The notes beneath the pieces were generated by a model. The model had not been told where the DNA came from. It was given only the letters and a program-made list of their open reading frames with translations, and made no database searches. A stretch of 64,000 bases of DNA. Origin: Actinomycetospora termitidis. GTDB taxonomy: Bacteria; Actinomycetota; Actinomycetes; Mycobacteriales; Pseudonocardiaceae. Made by a program: the position numbers and the translations under genes. The stretch is from contig NZ_JASVWF010000001.1 of assembly GCF_030286555.1 (NCBI RefSeq), positions 434,001 through 498,000 on the forward strand, in the 5' to 3' direction. Position 1 is the first letter of the stretch; every line of letters starts with the position of its first letter. Below, one piece after another: positions 51,394 through 60,239 of this stretch.

Positions 51394-52187
51394 CCGGCCC
51401 GGCGCCGCCACGTCGCGACCGCGAACGGCACCGCGACCAGGCCCATCCCGATGCCGCCGACCAGCGCGGACCCGGGCAGCCCGAAGAACGCCAGGTGGGC
51501 CAGCACGGACGAGGCGTAGACCCAGAGGTAGAGCGCGCTCGCGGGTGCCGAGACCGGCCCGCGGCGCGGCCCCAGCGCGAGGTGCAGGCCCCCGATCACG
51601 AGCAGCGACACGAGCAGCCAGCCGGCGTAGTTGGTCAGCGGGACGTCCGGGACCAGCGGCATCGCCGGCGCGGGGTCCGCCCACGACCAGTGCCCGGCCG
51701 CCACCATCTGCGGGTCGAGGAACAGGTCCCAGGTGGCCAGGGCGACCGCGCCGACGGCCACGGTCGCGAGCCCGCGGACCGCGAGCGCCCGACCGACGAC
51801 GAGCGCCGGCCAGGCCATCATCGCCCAGGCCAGCGGGACGACCAGGGGGACGCCGAGCACCTCGGCCCCGAGCGTGCCGGTGTAGGCGTAGGACCCGAAC
51901 GGCACGCCGGTCGCGAGCCCGACCGCCTCGGCGAGCAGACCGCCCCCGCCCGCGACCAGCACGAGGGCGACCCCGCCGCGCGCGCCGTGCACCCGGACGA
52001 CGTCGGCGAGGGCCGCGAGGAAGAACACGATCACGCTGGTGACCGTGACCGCGGTGTCCAACGCCTCCGGCACCAACGGGTAGACGATCTGCACCAGCAC
52101 CGCGGCGCCGACCAGGCCCCACGCGAGCCGACCGGTCGTCCGCGCCCGCGGGACGGTCTCCGACGTCCCCGTCGTCCTCGTGGTCAC
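51390..52187 (-). CDS. cruF: Carotenoid 1',2'-hydratase-type membrane protein (CruF/DUF422-like)
   Basis: A 265-residue integral membrane protein with 7-8 helices; family signature VPFGSYAYTGTLGAEVLGVPLVVPLAW (given here in parts) and WDLFLDPQMVAAGHWSW are those of DUF422/CruF, which hydrates the psi end group of carotenoids. The upstream frame could run to 52310, but GTG at 52187 precedes a plausible N-terminus. The gene is divergent from the glycosyltransferase gene, as in cruF-cruG gene pairs. Confidence 0.75.
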   Translation of the reverse strand: MTTRTTGTSETVPRARTTGRLAWGLVGAAVLVQIVYPLVPEALDTAVTVTSVIVFFLAALADVVRVHGARGGVALVLVAGGGGLLAEAVGLATGVPFGSYAYTGTLGAEVLGVPLVVPLAWAMMAWPALVVGRALAVRGLATVAVGAVALATWDLFLDPQMVAAGHWSWADPAPAMPLVPDVPLTNYAGWLLVSLLVIGGLHLALGPRRGPVSAPASALYLWVYASSVLAHLAFFGLPGSALVGGIGMGLVAVPFAVATWRRRAG

Positions 52188-52279
52188 CACGTCGTCACCA
52201 TCGGCCGGACCTCCGTGCTCGCTCCCCACGTCGGACCTGACGACCTGCGGTGTCGATCGGGCGTGCCTACGGTTCCGGG

Positions 52280-53404
52280 GTGCCCGCCGCACGTCCGTCC
52301 TCACCCCCACGCTTCCTGGTGATCTCCGGCTCCCTGCTCGCCGTCGCCGGGACGCTGCACCAGCTGGCCAACCTGGCCGTGCTGCGCCGCCCGCCGGCCG
52401 CGCCCGCCCCGGTCGACGCGTCCGTGTCGGTCCTCGTCCCCGCCCGCGACGAGGCCCGGCGCATCGCGCCGACGATCACCTCGCTGCTGGCCCAGCGCGG
52501 CGTGGCCGACCTGGAGATCCTGGTCCTCGACGACGGGTCCACCGACGGGACCGCCGCCGTCGTCGCGGACGCCGCGGGCGGCGACGAGCGGCTGCACGTC
52601 CTCACCGGGACGCCTCCGCCGCGAGGTGTGGTGGGCAAGCCGCACGCCTGCGCGCAGCTGGCCGCGGCGGCCCGCGGCGAGGTGCTGGTCTTCGTCGACG
52701 CCGACGTCGTGCTCGCTCCCGACGCGGTCGCGGCCGCCGTGGCCGTCCTGCGCGGCGGTCCGCGGCCGCTGGACCTGGTCTCGCCGTGGCCACGGCAGGC
52801 GGTGTCCGGGCTGCTGGCGCGGCTGGTCCAGCCGCTGCTCGCGTGGTCCTGGCTGACGACGTTGCCGCTGCGCGCGGCCGAGGACAGCCACCGTCCGTCG
52901 ATGGCCGTCGCGAACGGGCAGTTCCTCGTCGTCGAGGCGGCGGCGCTGGCGCGGGCGGGCGGCTGGGAGGCGGTGCGGGGCGCGGTCCTGGACGACATCG
53001 CGCTGGCCCGGGCGATCCGGCGCGCGGGCGGCCGGACCGGGGTCGCGGACGGGTCCGCGCTCGCCACCTGCCGGATGTACGACACCGGCCGCGATCTGCA
53101 CGCGGGCTACCGCAAGTCGCTGTGGGCCGCGTTCGGGTCCCCGGGGGGTTCGGCGGCGGTCGCCGCGGCGCTGCTGGTGGTCTACGTCCTGCCGCCGGCG
53201 GCGGCGCTCACCGGCTCACGCGTCGGCGCGGTGGGCTTCGCCGCGGGCGTCGGCAGCCGCCTGCTGGCATCGCGGTTCTGCGCCACGACCCGGTGGGACG
53301 CGGTGGCGCACCCGGTGTCGGTGCTGGCCACGGTCGGGCTGCTGGTGTCGTCGTGGGCCGGGCGCGTGCGGGGGACGCTGCACTGGAAGGGGCGCGCGCT
53401 GTGA
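52280..53404 (+). CDS. Family 2 glycosyltransferase (CruG-like, carotenoid glycosylation)
   Basis: A 374-residue membrane GT2 enzyme. N-terminal helix, then GT-A domain: SVLVPARDEARRI, EILVLDDGSTDGT, VFVDADVVLAP (metal Asp), VLDDIALARAIRRAGGR, and C-terminal helices. Located divergent from cruF and coupled to the CrtI-like gene, so a carotenoid-1-O-glycosyl transfer role is likely. Start GTG 52280 is preferred; the ATG-type start 30 nt upstream is possible. The QQRW-like motif of processive enzymes is absent. Confidence 0.78.
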   Translation: MPAARPSSPPRFLVISGSLLAVAGTLHQLANLAVLRRPPAAPAPVDASVSVLVPARDEARRIAPTITSLLAQRGVADLEILVLDDGSTDGTAAVVADAAGGDERLHVLTGTPPPRGVVGKPHACAQLAAAARGEVLVFVDADVVLAPDAVAAAVAVLRGGPRPLDLVSPWPRQAVSGLLARLVQPLLAWSWLTTLPLRAAEDSHRPSMAVANGQFLVVEAAALARAGGWEAVRGAVLDDIALARAIRRAGGRTGVADGSALATCRMYDTGRDLHAGYRKSLWAAFGSPGGSAAVAAALLVVYVLPPAAALTGSRVGAVGFAAGVGSRLLASRFCATTRWDAVAHPVSVLATVGLLVSSWAGRVRGTLHWKGRAL

Positions 53405-55047
53405 GTCGGGTGGTGGTCGTCGGGGCGGGGCTGGGCGGCCTCGCGACGGCGGCGCGGCTCGCCGCGGCCGGACACGACGTCGAGGTGCACGAGCAGGCCG
53501 ACACCGCGGGCGGCAAGCTCGGCGTCGTCGAGCGCGACGGCTTCACCTTCGACACCGGTCCCTCGCTGCTGACCCTGCCCGGGCTGCTCGAGGAGCTGTT
53601 CGCAGCGACCGGCGGCCCGGCCGACCTGCCCGTCGAGCGGGTCGACCCCGCCAGCGAGTACCGCTTCGCCGACGGCACCCACCTCGCCCTGCCGCACGAC
53701 CCCGCCCGGGTCCCCGCCGCCTTCGAGGCCGCTCTCGGCGGGGGCACCGGCGCCGCGTGGGAGCGGCTGCACGCCCGGTCGCGGCACCTCTGGGAGCTGG
53801 TCGGCCGCGACGTCCTGCGCCGCCCGCTCACCGTGCCCGCCCTGGCCCGCATGAGTGCCAGCCCGTCCGGTCTGCGTGCGGTGGCGCCCTGGCGCACCGT
53901 CCGCGGGCTGGGTCGACGCCTGCTGCCCGACCCGCGCCAGCGCACCTGGCTGGAGCGCTACGCCACCTACTCCGGCTCCGACCCGCGGCGCACGCCCGCG
54001 GTGCTGTCGGTGACGTCGTTCGTCGAGCAGGAGTTCGGCGCCTGGTACGTGCCCGGCGGGCTGCGCCGGATCGTCGAGGTCCTGCTCGCGCGCTGCCGGG
54101 CACTCGGGGTCGCGGTGCACCTGTCCTCCCCGGTGCACGAGGTCCTCGTCGCCGACGGTAGGGCCGTCGGGGTGCGGGTGGACCACGGCGAGGTGGGCGC
54201 GGACGTCGTCGTCGCGAACGCCGACGCCGCGGTGCTCCACGAACGGCTCCTGCCGCCCACCGCCGGTGCCCGGGTGCGCCGCCGGCTGCGCCGGACCGCC
54301 CCGTCCAGCGCCGGCTTCGTCCTGCTGCTCGGGCTGTCCGGCCGCGAGCCGGGCGCCGCGCACCGGGTGCTCTTCCCCGCCGACTACTCCGCCGAGTTCG
54401 ACGCCGTCTTCGGGCCGCACCCCCGGCCGGTCGAGGACCCGACCATCTACGTCCACGCCCCGGACGACCCGGCCCTGCGTCCCGACGACGGGTCCGAGGG
54501 CTGGTTCGTGCTGGTCAACGCCCCCGTCCACGACCCGGTACACGGCGTGGACTGGGACGAGCCCGGCCTGCGCGAGCGCTACGCCGAGCACGTGCTCGAC
54601 CTGCTCGCCGGACGCGGGGTCGACGTCCGCGACCGGCTGCGGTTCGTCGAGATCCGCACGCCCGCCGACCTGGAGCGCAGCACCCTCTCGCCCGGCGGGG
54701 CCATCTACGGCACCGCCTCGCACGGCCCGCGCGCCGCGCTGCGCCGCCCGGCGAACGCCAGCCCCGTCCCGGGGCTCTACCTCGTCGGGGGCTCCGCGCA
54801 CCCGGGCGGCGGCATCCCGCTCGTGCTGATGTCCGCCGAGATCGTGGCGGGCCTCATCGGTCGTCCGGCTCCGGGTCCGGGAACTCGGCCGGGATCGAGC
54901 GGACCACGCCCACGGCCAGCTGCACCAGCCCCACCGCCGCCAGCGCCAGCCACGCCACCACGAACGTCGTCCCCCAGCTCCAGCCCGGACCCGGGACCCC
55001 GTCCGGCAGCACCGCCGCCCCGCCCGTCGGGAGGGCGACGAGGATGA
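53401..55047 (+). CDS. Phytoene-desaturase-like FAD oxidoreductase (CrtI/CrtD type)
   Basis: A 548-residue flavoprotein. N-terminal dinucleotide motif VVVGAGLGGLATAARLA, GGKLGVVERDGFTFDTGPSLL, and the C-terminal FAD segment GLYLVGGSAHPGGGIPLVLMSAEI. GTG start coupled to the glycosyltransferase. It probably desaturates or oxidises the carotenoid end (CrtD-like 3,4-desaturase is a good candidate because of the CruF hydratase). The reading frame runs 55 residues beyond the conserved end as a Pro/Ser/Arg tail antisense to the CDP-alcohol phosphatidyltransferase gene. Confidence 0.82.
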   Translation: MSRVVVVGAGLGGLATAARLAAAGHDVEVHEQADTAGGKLGVVERDGFTFDTGPSLLTLPGLLEELFAATGGPADLPVERVDPASEYRFADGTHLALPHDPARVPAAFEAALGGGTGAAWERLHARSRHLWELVGRDVLRRPLTVPALARMSASPSGLRAVAPWRTVRGLGRRLLPDPRQRTWLERYATYSGSDPRRTPAVLSVTSFVEQEFGAWYVPGGLRRIVEVLLARCRALGVAVHLSSPVHEVLVADGRAVGVRVDHGEVGADVVVANADAAVLHERLLPPTAGARVRRRLRRTAPSSAGFVLLLGLSGREPGAAHRVLFPADYSAEFDAVFGPHPRPVEDPTIYVHAPDDPALRPDDGSEGWFVLVNAPVHDPVHGVDWDEPGLRERYAEHVLDLLAGRGVDVRDRLRFVEIRTPADLERSTLSPGGAIYGTASHGPRAALRRPANASPVPGLYLVGGSAHPGGGIPLVLMSAEIVAGLIGRPAPGPGTRPGSSGPRPRPAAPAPPPPAPATPPRTSSPSSSPDPGPRPAAPPPRPSGGRRG

Positions 55048-55537
55048 TCCGCGTCGGCCGCTCGGCCACCGTCACCGCGCCCGCCCCGGGCATCCCCACG
55101 CCCTGGGCCCGCGCCCGCGCGTACTCGTGCAGCAGGGTCACCGCCGCGGCTGCGAGCGCCGCCGCGACCGGCGCCCCGAGCACCACCAGCGTCGCGACCA
55201 GCAGGAGGTCCCCCAGCCGGTCGCAGACCGCGTCGACCACCGCACCGAGGGGACGGGCCCGGCCGGTCGCCAACGCCACCGCGCCGTCGAGCCCGTCCAG
55301 CACCCCGCCGAGCACCACGAGCAGGCCCGCGAGGGCGGTCCAGGGGGCACCCGCCGTCGTGACCGCGAGGGCTCCGGCGAGGACGAGCACCCCGGCCACC
55401 GAGAGCACGTCCGGCGGGACCCGGCGGACCGGGCGTGTGAGGGCCCACACGAGCCGCAGCCACCCGCGGACCACCGGCGAGGGCCGGATACCGCCGTGCA
55501 GCGCGGACCAGCCGTCGTCGTCCGGCGCTCGTGCCAC
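54854..55537 (-). CDS. CDP-alcohol phosphatidyltransferase family protein
   Basis: A 227-residue membrane enzyme with about six helices. The CDP-alcohol motif is DGAVALATGRARPLGAVVD followed by AVCD, in which the usual AR is AL; the four metal Asp/Gly positions are preserved. Such enzymes join a CDP-linked lipid and an alcohol or sugar. The product is unknown (not obviously PgsA or PssA). GTG at 55537 starts VARAPDDDGW; divergent from the YihY gene over 27 nt. The 3' end overlaps the CrtI-like frame by 194 bp. Confidence 0.75.
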   Translation of the reverse strand: MARAPDDDGWSALHGGIRPSPVVRGWLRLVWALTRPVRRVPPDVLSVAGVLVLAGALAVTTAGAPWTALAGLLVVLGGVLDGLDGAVALATGRARPLGAVVDAVCDRLGDLLLVATLVVLGAPVAAALAAAAVTLLHEYARARAQGVGMPGAGAVTVAERPTRIILVALPTGGAAVLPDGVPGPGWSWGTTFVVAWLALAAVGLVQLAVGVVRSIPAEFPDPEPDDR

Positions 55538-55564
55538 GCGTCCAGCGTCCCACCGGACGGCCCG

Positions 55565-56413
55565 GTGAGCGGGCGGCGGGCGCAGGCCCGGGACCTCGCG
55601 CGGGAGGTCGGACGGACGTTCCCGGTCAGCGACGTGGCGCTGTGGGCCGCCGGCGCGACCTACTTCGGCATCGTCGGGCTCGTCCCGCTCGCCCTGGCCT
55701 CGCTGTGGGCGGTCGGGCGTCTGGTCGGCGGCGAGGCCCTGACCGGGGCGATGGAGGCGGCGATCGGCGGACTCCCCGGCGGGCACGGCACGCCCCAGGC
55801 GCTGCGCACGCTCACGGCGACCGCGCTGTCGATGGCGTGGTGGCAGGCGCTGGTCGTGCTGTTCCCGGCGAGTCTCTACGGCGAGGGGCTCCGCCGCGCG
55901 TTCCGGCAGGTCTCCGACGTCACCGACCGGCTCACCGGGTGGCGGGGGCGCCTGGGGCTGCTCGGGGTCGCGCTGGTCGCGCCGTTCCTCGTCCTCGTGG
56001 TGCTCACGTCGTCGCCGCTGGTCGGACCCCTCTACGCCGACGGCGGGTGGTCGCTGGTGCTCGGCATCGTGATCGCCTTCCACGTCGTCTTCCTGACGGT
56101 GTCGCTGGCCCTCGTCGCGCTGTTCCGCTTCGTCGCCCCGGGCCACCTCGGAGCGCGGGCGCTGCTGATCGGCGGCTTCGGGACCGGGTCGGTGATCGCG
56201 GGCTTCCTGCAGGGCTTCGTGCTGTTCCTGGCCATCCCGATCGAGTGGTCGGCGCCCTTCGGCGGGCTGCCGATCGTCGGCGCGGTGACCGCCCTCGCAC
56301 TCTGGCTCTACCTGCTGCACCTGCTCGTGTTGGCCGGGTACCGCGCGACCGTGGTGATCGACGGCGCGCTCGCCCGCGGTGGTCGCGGACGCGAGGCGCC
56401 CGAGCCGGTCTGA
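55565..56413 (+). CDS. YihY/BrkB-type membrane protein
   Basis: A 282-residue protein with six membrane helices and the YihY-type pattern (FPVSDVALWAAGATYFGIVGLVPLAL, LRRAFRQVSDV, LPIVGAVTALALWLYLLHLLVLAGYRATVVID). YihY/BrkB proteins, formerly annotated RNase BN, are thought to be membrane transporters or lipid exporters; function is unsettled. GTG start. The N-terminal RRAQARDLAREVGRT is a typical basic amphipathic helix. Confidence 0.83.
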   Translation: MSGRRAQARDLAREVGRTFPVSDVALWAAGATYFGIVGLVPLALASLWAVGRLVGGEALTGAMEAAIGGLPGGHGTPQALRTLTATALSMAWWQALVVLFPASLYGEGLRRAFRQVSDVTDRLTGWRGRLGLLGVALVAPFLVLVVLTSSPLVGPLYADGGWSLVLGIVIAFHVVFLTVSLALVALFRFVAPGHLGARALLIGGFGTGSVIAGFLQGFVLFLAIPIEWSAPFGGLPIVGAVTALALWLYLLHLLVLAGYRATVVIDGALARGGRGREAPEPV

Positions 56414-56442
56414 CCCGCCGTCGGGAAGGGAAGACTGGCGGC

Positions 56443-57411
56443 ATGAAGGCTGCCGTCTACCGCAGGACCGGACCCGCCGCGGAGGTCCTGGGCATCGAGG
56501 ACGTGGACACCCCGGAGCCCGGACCGGGCCAGGTCCGCGTGCGGGTCACCCGTTCCGCGATCAACCCCACCGACTGGAAGACCCGGGCCGGACTGACCGG
56601 CGGCGAACCGGAGGACTTCCAGATCCCGCACCAGGACGGCGCGGGGGTCGTCGACGCGGTGGGCGAGGGCGTGACCGACCGCGAGGTCGGCCAACGCGTG
56701 TGGACCTACCTGTCGGCGTTCCGGAACCGCTACGGGACCGCCGCCGAGTACACCGTGCTCCCGGCCGAGCGGGCCGTGCCCCTGCCCGACGAGGCCTCGG
56801 ACGACCTCGGGGCCTGCCTGGGCGTCCCGGCGGTCACCGCCGCGCACTGCCTCGGCGGCGACCCGTCGGCGCTCGACGGCGCGACGGTGCTGGTCGCCGG
56901 CGGTGCCGGCGCCGTGGGCCACTACGCGATCGGGCTCGCCAAGCACGCGGGCGCCCGCGTCGTCGCGACCGTCAGCTCCGAGGAGAAGGGGCAGCTCGCC
57001 CGCGCGGCGGGCGCGGACCTCGTCGTGAACTACCGCGAGGAGGGCGCCGTCGAGCGCATCCGCGGGTTCGCCGAGCGGGTCGACCGGATCGTCGAGGTCG
57101 CCCTCGGCGCGAACACCGAGATCGACCTCGCGGTCAGCGACAACACCACGATCGCGGTCTACGCCAACGAGCCGAACGACCCGGTGCTCCCGGTCCGCCG
57201 GTTCATGGTCACGAACACGGCCGTGCAGTTCGTGCTGCTCTACAACATCCCGGCCGCGGCGATGGCGGCCGACGTCGCCTGGGTGCGCGGCGCGGTCGCG
57301 GCCGGAGCGCTCACTCCGCTGCAGGTCACGTCCTACGGGCTCGACGACGTCGTCGCAGCTCAGGAGGCGGTGGAGAACGGCGCGGTCGGGAAGGTCATGC
57401 TGGTCCCCTGA
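56443..57411 (+). CDS. NADPH:quinone reductase / zinc-independent MDR oxidoreductase
   Basis: A 322-residue medium-chain reductase without zinc ligands (NPTDWKTRAG at the former catalytic-Cys position). Nucleotide motif VLVAGGAGAVGHYAIGLAKHAGARV; start MKAAVYRRTGPAAEVL is typical of the QOR family (zeta-crystallin type), which reduces quinones or enones with NADPH. ATG start; weak GGGAAGGG upstream. Same strand as YihY after 29 nt, but functionally unrelated. Confidence 0.88.
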   Translation: MKAAVYRRTGPAAEVLGIEDVDTPEPGPGQVRVRVTRSAINPTDWKTRAGLTGGEPEDFQIPHQDGAGVVDAVGEGVTDREVGQRVWTYLSAFRNRYGTAAEYTVLPAERAVPLPDEASDDLGACLGVPAVTAAHCLGGDPSALDGATVLVAGGAGAVGHYAIGLAKHAGARVVATVSSEEKGQLARAAGADLVVNYREEGAVERIRGFAERVDRIVEVALGANTEIDLAVSDNTTIAVYANEPNDPVLPVRRFMVTNTAVQFVLLYNIPAAAMAADVAWVRGAVAAGALTPLQVTSYGLDDVVAAQEAVENGAVGKVMLVP

Positions 57412-57469
57412 CCCGCGGGGCGGACGCCCCCGGGGAGGACACCTGTCGTCGACCCCCGGGAGGCCGTCC

Positions 57470-58003
57470 GTGCCCAGTCGTTCCGACCGCTTCGAGGTCC
57501 TGTCGGACGTGATGCTCGCGTGGACCCCCGCGCCGGAGCCGGAGGACGACCCCGCGTGGGTCCGCTCGCCGAAGGCCCGGTTCGACGTCGACGGCGACCG
57601 CACCGGCACCCGCGTCTCCTGGCTGCTCGCGGTCTCGCACTCGCGCGACAAGCGGGTCGGGCCGGGCACGGTCGGCTGGGTGCACGAGTGGAACGGCCGG
57701 GGACGCGTCGCCGCCGTCGTGATCTTCGAGAGCAACCCGTACTCGCGGACGGGCGAGGACAACGAGGTCGCCTGGTACGCCGACGGCATCCTCGGCGTGA
57801 TCCCGGAGGAGGACCGGGTGGCCGCGGAGACGATCATGGCCCACCCGGGCTGGAAGCCCAGCGCGCCCTACGTCGGGACGAAGGGGCGGCAGTTCAAGGA
57901 CGGGGCGCCGGTCGCGCCGGGCAACGCCCCGGTGCTCCGCGAGCTCGTGGACGCCGAGACCGCCCGCTGGTTGGGGATCGACACCCCGGCCGGCGCGCGC
58001 TGA
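57470..58003 (+). CDS. Hypothetical protein, 177 aa
   Basis: Uncharacterised 177-residue soluble protein, GTG start. It has tryptophan-rich stretches (LAWTPAPEPEDDPAWVRS, GTVGWVHEWNG, VAWYADGILGVI), no signal peptide or membrane segment and no motif I recognise. Codon use resembles that of the neighbours, so it looks like a real gene. It lies between the quinone reductase and the GMC oxidoreductase on the same strand. Confidence 0.6.
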   Translation: MPSRSDRFEVLSDVMLAWTPAPEPEDDPAWVRSPKARFDVDGDRTGTRVSWLLAVSHSRDKRVGPGTVGWVHEWNGRGRVAAVVIFESNPYSRTGEDNEVAWYADGILGVIPEEDRVAAETIMAHPGWKPSAPYVGTKGRQFKDGAPVAPGNAPVLRELVDAETARWLGIDTPAGAR

Positions 58004-58025
58004 GGTTCGCCGGACAGGTTGTACC

Positions 58026-58042
58026 TGTGACCTTCCGTCACA
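58026..58042. promoter_or_regulatory. Inverted repeat TGTGAC-5-GTCACA, candidate operator
   Basis: TGTGAC (58026-58031), CTTCC, GTCACA (58037-58042), 25 nt before the GMC oxidoreductase start. A CRP/FNR-like site would need a 6-nt centre between TGTGA and TCACA; here it is 7, so a TetR- or GntR-type repressor is equally possible. Confidence 0.35.
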
Positions 58043-58067
58043 GCTACCCGCCGGTTAACGTGCGTTG

Positions 58068-59810
58068 GTGCGCCACCACCACGAGCACCGCGAGCACTAC
58101 GACGTCCTGGTCATCGGATCCGGCTTCGGCGGCAGCGTCTCGGCGCTGCGCCTGACCGAGAAGGGCTACCGCGTCGGGGTGCTCGAGGCGGGTCGCCGGT
58201 TCACGCCGGAGACGCTGCCCTCGACGTCGTGGGACGTCCGCAACTTCCTGTGGGCGCCGCGCCTGGGCTGCTACGGCATCCAGCGCATCCACGTGCTGCG
58301 CGACGTGGTGGTGCTCGCCGGCGCGGGCGTCGGCGGCGGGTCGCTGAACTACGCGAACACGCTCTATCAGCCCTCGTCGGAGGCGTTCTACCGCGACCCG
58401 CAGTGGGCGTCGATCACCGACTGGCGCGCCGAGCTCGACCCCTTCTACGCCCAGGCGCAGCGGATGCTGGGCGTCGTCACCCAGCCGAGCGAGACGCCGT
58501 CGGACGTGGTGATGCGCCAGGTCGCCCGCGAGTGGGGCCGCGAGGACTCGGTGACCCCGACGCAGGTCGGCGTGTACTTCGGCGAGGGCCCCGGGGTCAC
58601 GGTGCCCGACCCGTTCTTCGGTGGCGCCGGCCCCGACCGCACCGGGTGCATCGAGTGCGGCGAGTGCATGACCGGCTGCCGGCACGGCGCGAAGAACACC
58701 CTGGACCGCAACTACCTCGGCCTGGCCGAGCGCGCCGGGGCGACGGTGCACCCGGAGACGACGGTGCTGTCGGTGCGGCCGGCCGGCTCGGGCTGGGAGG
58801 TCGTGACGCGGCCGACGCGCGGCGGCCGTCGTCGTCGGACCGTCTTCACGGCCGACCAGGTGATCTTCTCGGCCGGCACGTGGGGCACCCAGTCGCTGCT
58901 GCACCGGCTGCGCGACTCGGGGATGCTGCCGCGCATCTCCGCCCGCCTGGGACACCTGACCCGGACCAACTCCGAGGCGCTGGTCGGCGCGATGTCCCGG
59001 CGGGCGTCGGAGCGGGGCGGGCCGCGGGACTTCACCCAGGGCGTCGCGATCACCTCGTCGTGGCACCCGGACGCGGACACGCACATCGAGCCGTGTCGCT
59101 ACGGGTACGGCTCGAACGCGATGGGCCTGCTGACCACGCTCATGACCGACGGCGGTGGCCGGGTCCCGCGCGGGCTCAAGATCCTCGGACAGGCGGTGCG
59201 CCACCCCGCGCGGTTCGCGCGGTCCTTCGACAAGCGCCGCTGGTCGGAGCGCACCGTCATCGCGCTGGTGATGCAGTCGCTGGACAACTCCATCACCGTG
59301 CGGCGCCGCTTCGGCCGGCTCGTGTCGAGGCAGGGGCACGGCACCCCCAACCCGACGTGGATCCCGGCCGCGAACGCCACCACGCGACGGATGGCCGAGA
59401 TCATCGACGGCGACCCGGGCGGCACCTGGGGCGAGGCCGTGAACATGCCGATGACGGCGCACTTCATCGGGGGGTGCGCGATCGGGGCGTCAGCGGAGAC
59501 CGGCGTGATCGACGCCTACCAGCGGCTCTACGGCCACGAGGGCCTGCACGTGGTCGACGGCTCGGCGCTCTCGGCGAACCTCGGGGTGAACCCGTCGCTG
59601 ACGATCACGGCCCAGGCCGAGCGGGCGATGGCGTTCTGGCCGAACAAGGGCGAGCCCGACCCCCGGCCGTCGCTGGGTGCGGTCTACGAGCGGCTGTCGC
59701 CCGTGGCCCCGGTCCGGCCGGTCGTGCCGGCGGACGCACCGGGCGCCCTGCGCACCGTCACGCTGCCCGTCCCTTCCGTGCCGCCGCGCACGCCCGTCGC
59801 GGGTTCCTGA
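58068..59810 (+). CDS. GMC-family FAD oxidoreductase (cholesterol-oxidase-like)
   Basis: A 580-residue flavoprotein. FAD motif YDVLVIGSGFGGSVSALRL (residues about 12-30), ECMTGCRHGAKNTLDRNYL with the conserved Cys-His cluster, substrate region and C-terminal GMC signature NMPMTAHFIGGCAIGAS with the catalytic His, then DGSALSANLGVNPSLTITAQAERAM. Proteins with this CIECGECMTGC segment are related to bacterial cholesterol oxidase and 3-ketosteroid/choline-like dehydrogenases, but lack an export signal. Substrate not determined. GTG 58068 or TTG 58065. Confidence 0.85.
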   Translation: MRHHHEHREHYDVLVIGSGFGGSVSALRLTEKGYRVGVLEAGRRFTPETLPSTSWDVRNFLWAPRLGCYGIQRIHVLRDVVVLAGAGVGGGSLNYANTLYQPSSEAFYRDPQWASITDWRAELDPFYAQAQRMLGVVTQPSETPSDVVMRQVAREWGREDSVTPTQVGVYFGEGPGVTVPDPFFGGAGPDRTGCIECGECMTGCRHGAKNTLDRNYLGLAERAGATVHPETTVLSVRPAGSGWEVVTRPTRGGRRRRTVFTADQVIFSAGTWGTQSLLHRLRDSGMLPRISARLGHLTRTNSEALVGAMSRRASERGGPRDFTQGVAITSSWHPDADTHIEPCRYGYGSNAMGLLTTLMTDGGGRVPRGLKILGQAVRHPARFARSFDKRRWSERTVIALVMQSLDNSITVRRRFGRLVSRQGHGTPNPTWIPAANATTRRMAEIIDGDPGGTWGEAVNMPMTAHFIGGCAIGASAETGVIDAYQRLYGHEGLHVVDGSALSANLGVNPSLTITAQAERAMAFWPNKGEPDPRPSLGAVYERLSPVAPVRPVVPADAPGALRTVTLPVPSVPPRTPVAGS

Positions 59811-60239
59811 CGGCGGGTGGTGCGGGCGCCGAGTGCGACACCCGGCAGGCGCGACCGCCCGCGAACCTGCTCCCTGGCGCACTCGGCCCGGTCGTCGCGC
59901 CCGTGACGTGATCAGCGAGCACTCCCGGCGGTCCGGGGACGGCCCGGGCCGCCGCAGGTGCTCGCTCGTGGGCGGGGGGCGCGCCCGGCCGGCGGGCCGA
60001 GCACTGTCAGGCGGCAAGATCTCGACGAGCCGTGCGGACCGATCGGTCCCCGCCCCTCTTCGCTCCCCGGAACGGGATCTTGCCGGATCGGCGGGCCTCC
60101 ATCTCCGACCCACCGCGCAAATGCGACACCAGGCAGGCGCGACCGCCCGCGAACCTGCTCCCTGTCGCACTCGGGCCGGACGTCGTGTCGGCGCCCGGCC
60201 GCCGCAAGGGCTCGCTCACCGGCTGAGAAGCTCGGCTCC
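59811..60239. repeat. Hairpin-rich spacer with nested repeats A-B-C-A'
   Basis: 429 nt without a gene. Hairpin A1 59831-59884 (arms around GAGTGCG and CGCACTC) and A2 60120-60171 share about 53 bp with only a few mismatches; hairpin B 59914-59966 (AGCGAGCAC and GTGCTCGCT); hairpin C 60012-60085 (CGGCAAGATC and GATCTTGCCG) with an inner perfect palindrome GGACCGATCGGTCC at 60036-60049; then a half-copy of B at about 60187-60217. No open frame is convincing. Confidence 0.75.

Noticed and set aside
58026-58042. CRP/GlxR binding site
   Set aside because: The spacing between TGTGA and TCACA is 7 nt, not the 6 of CRP/GlxR sites; listed only as a generic inverted repeat.
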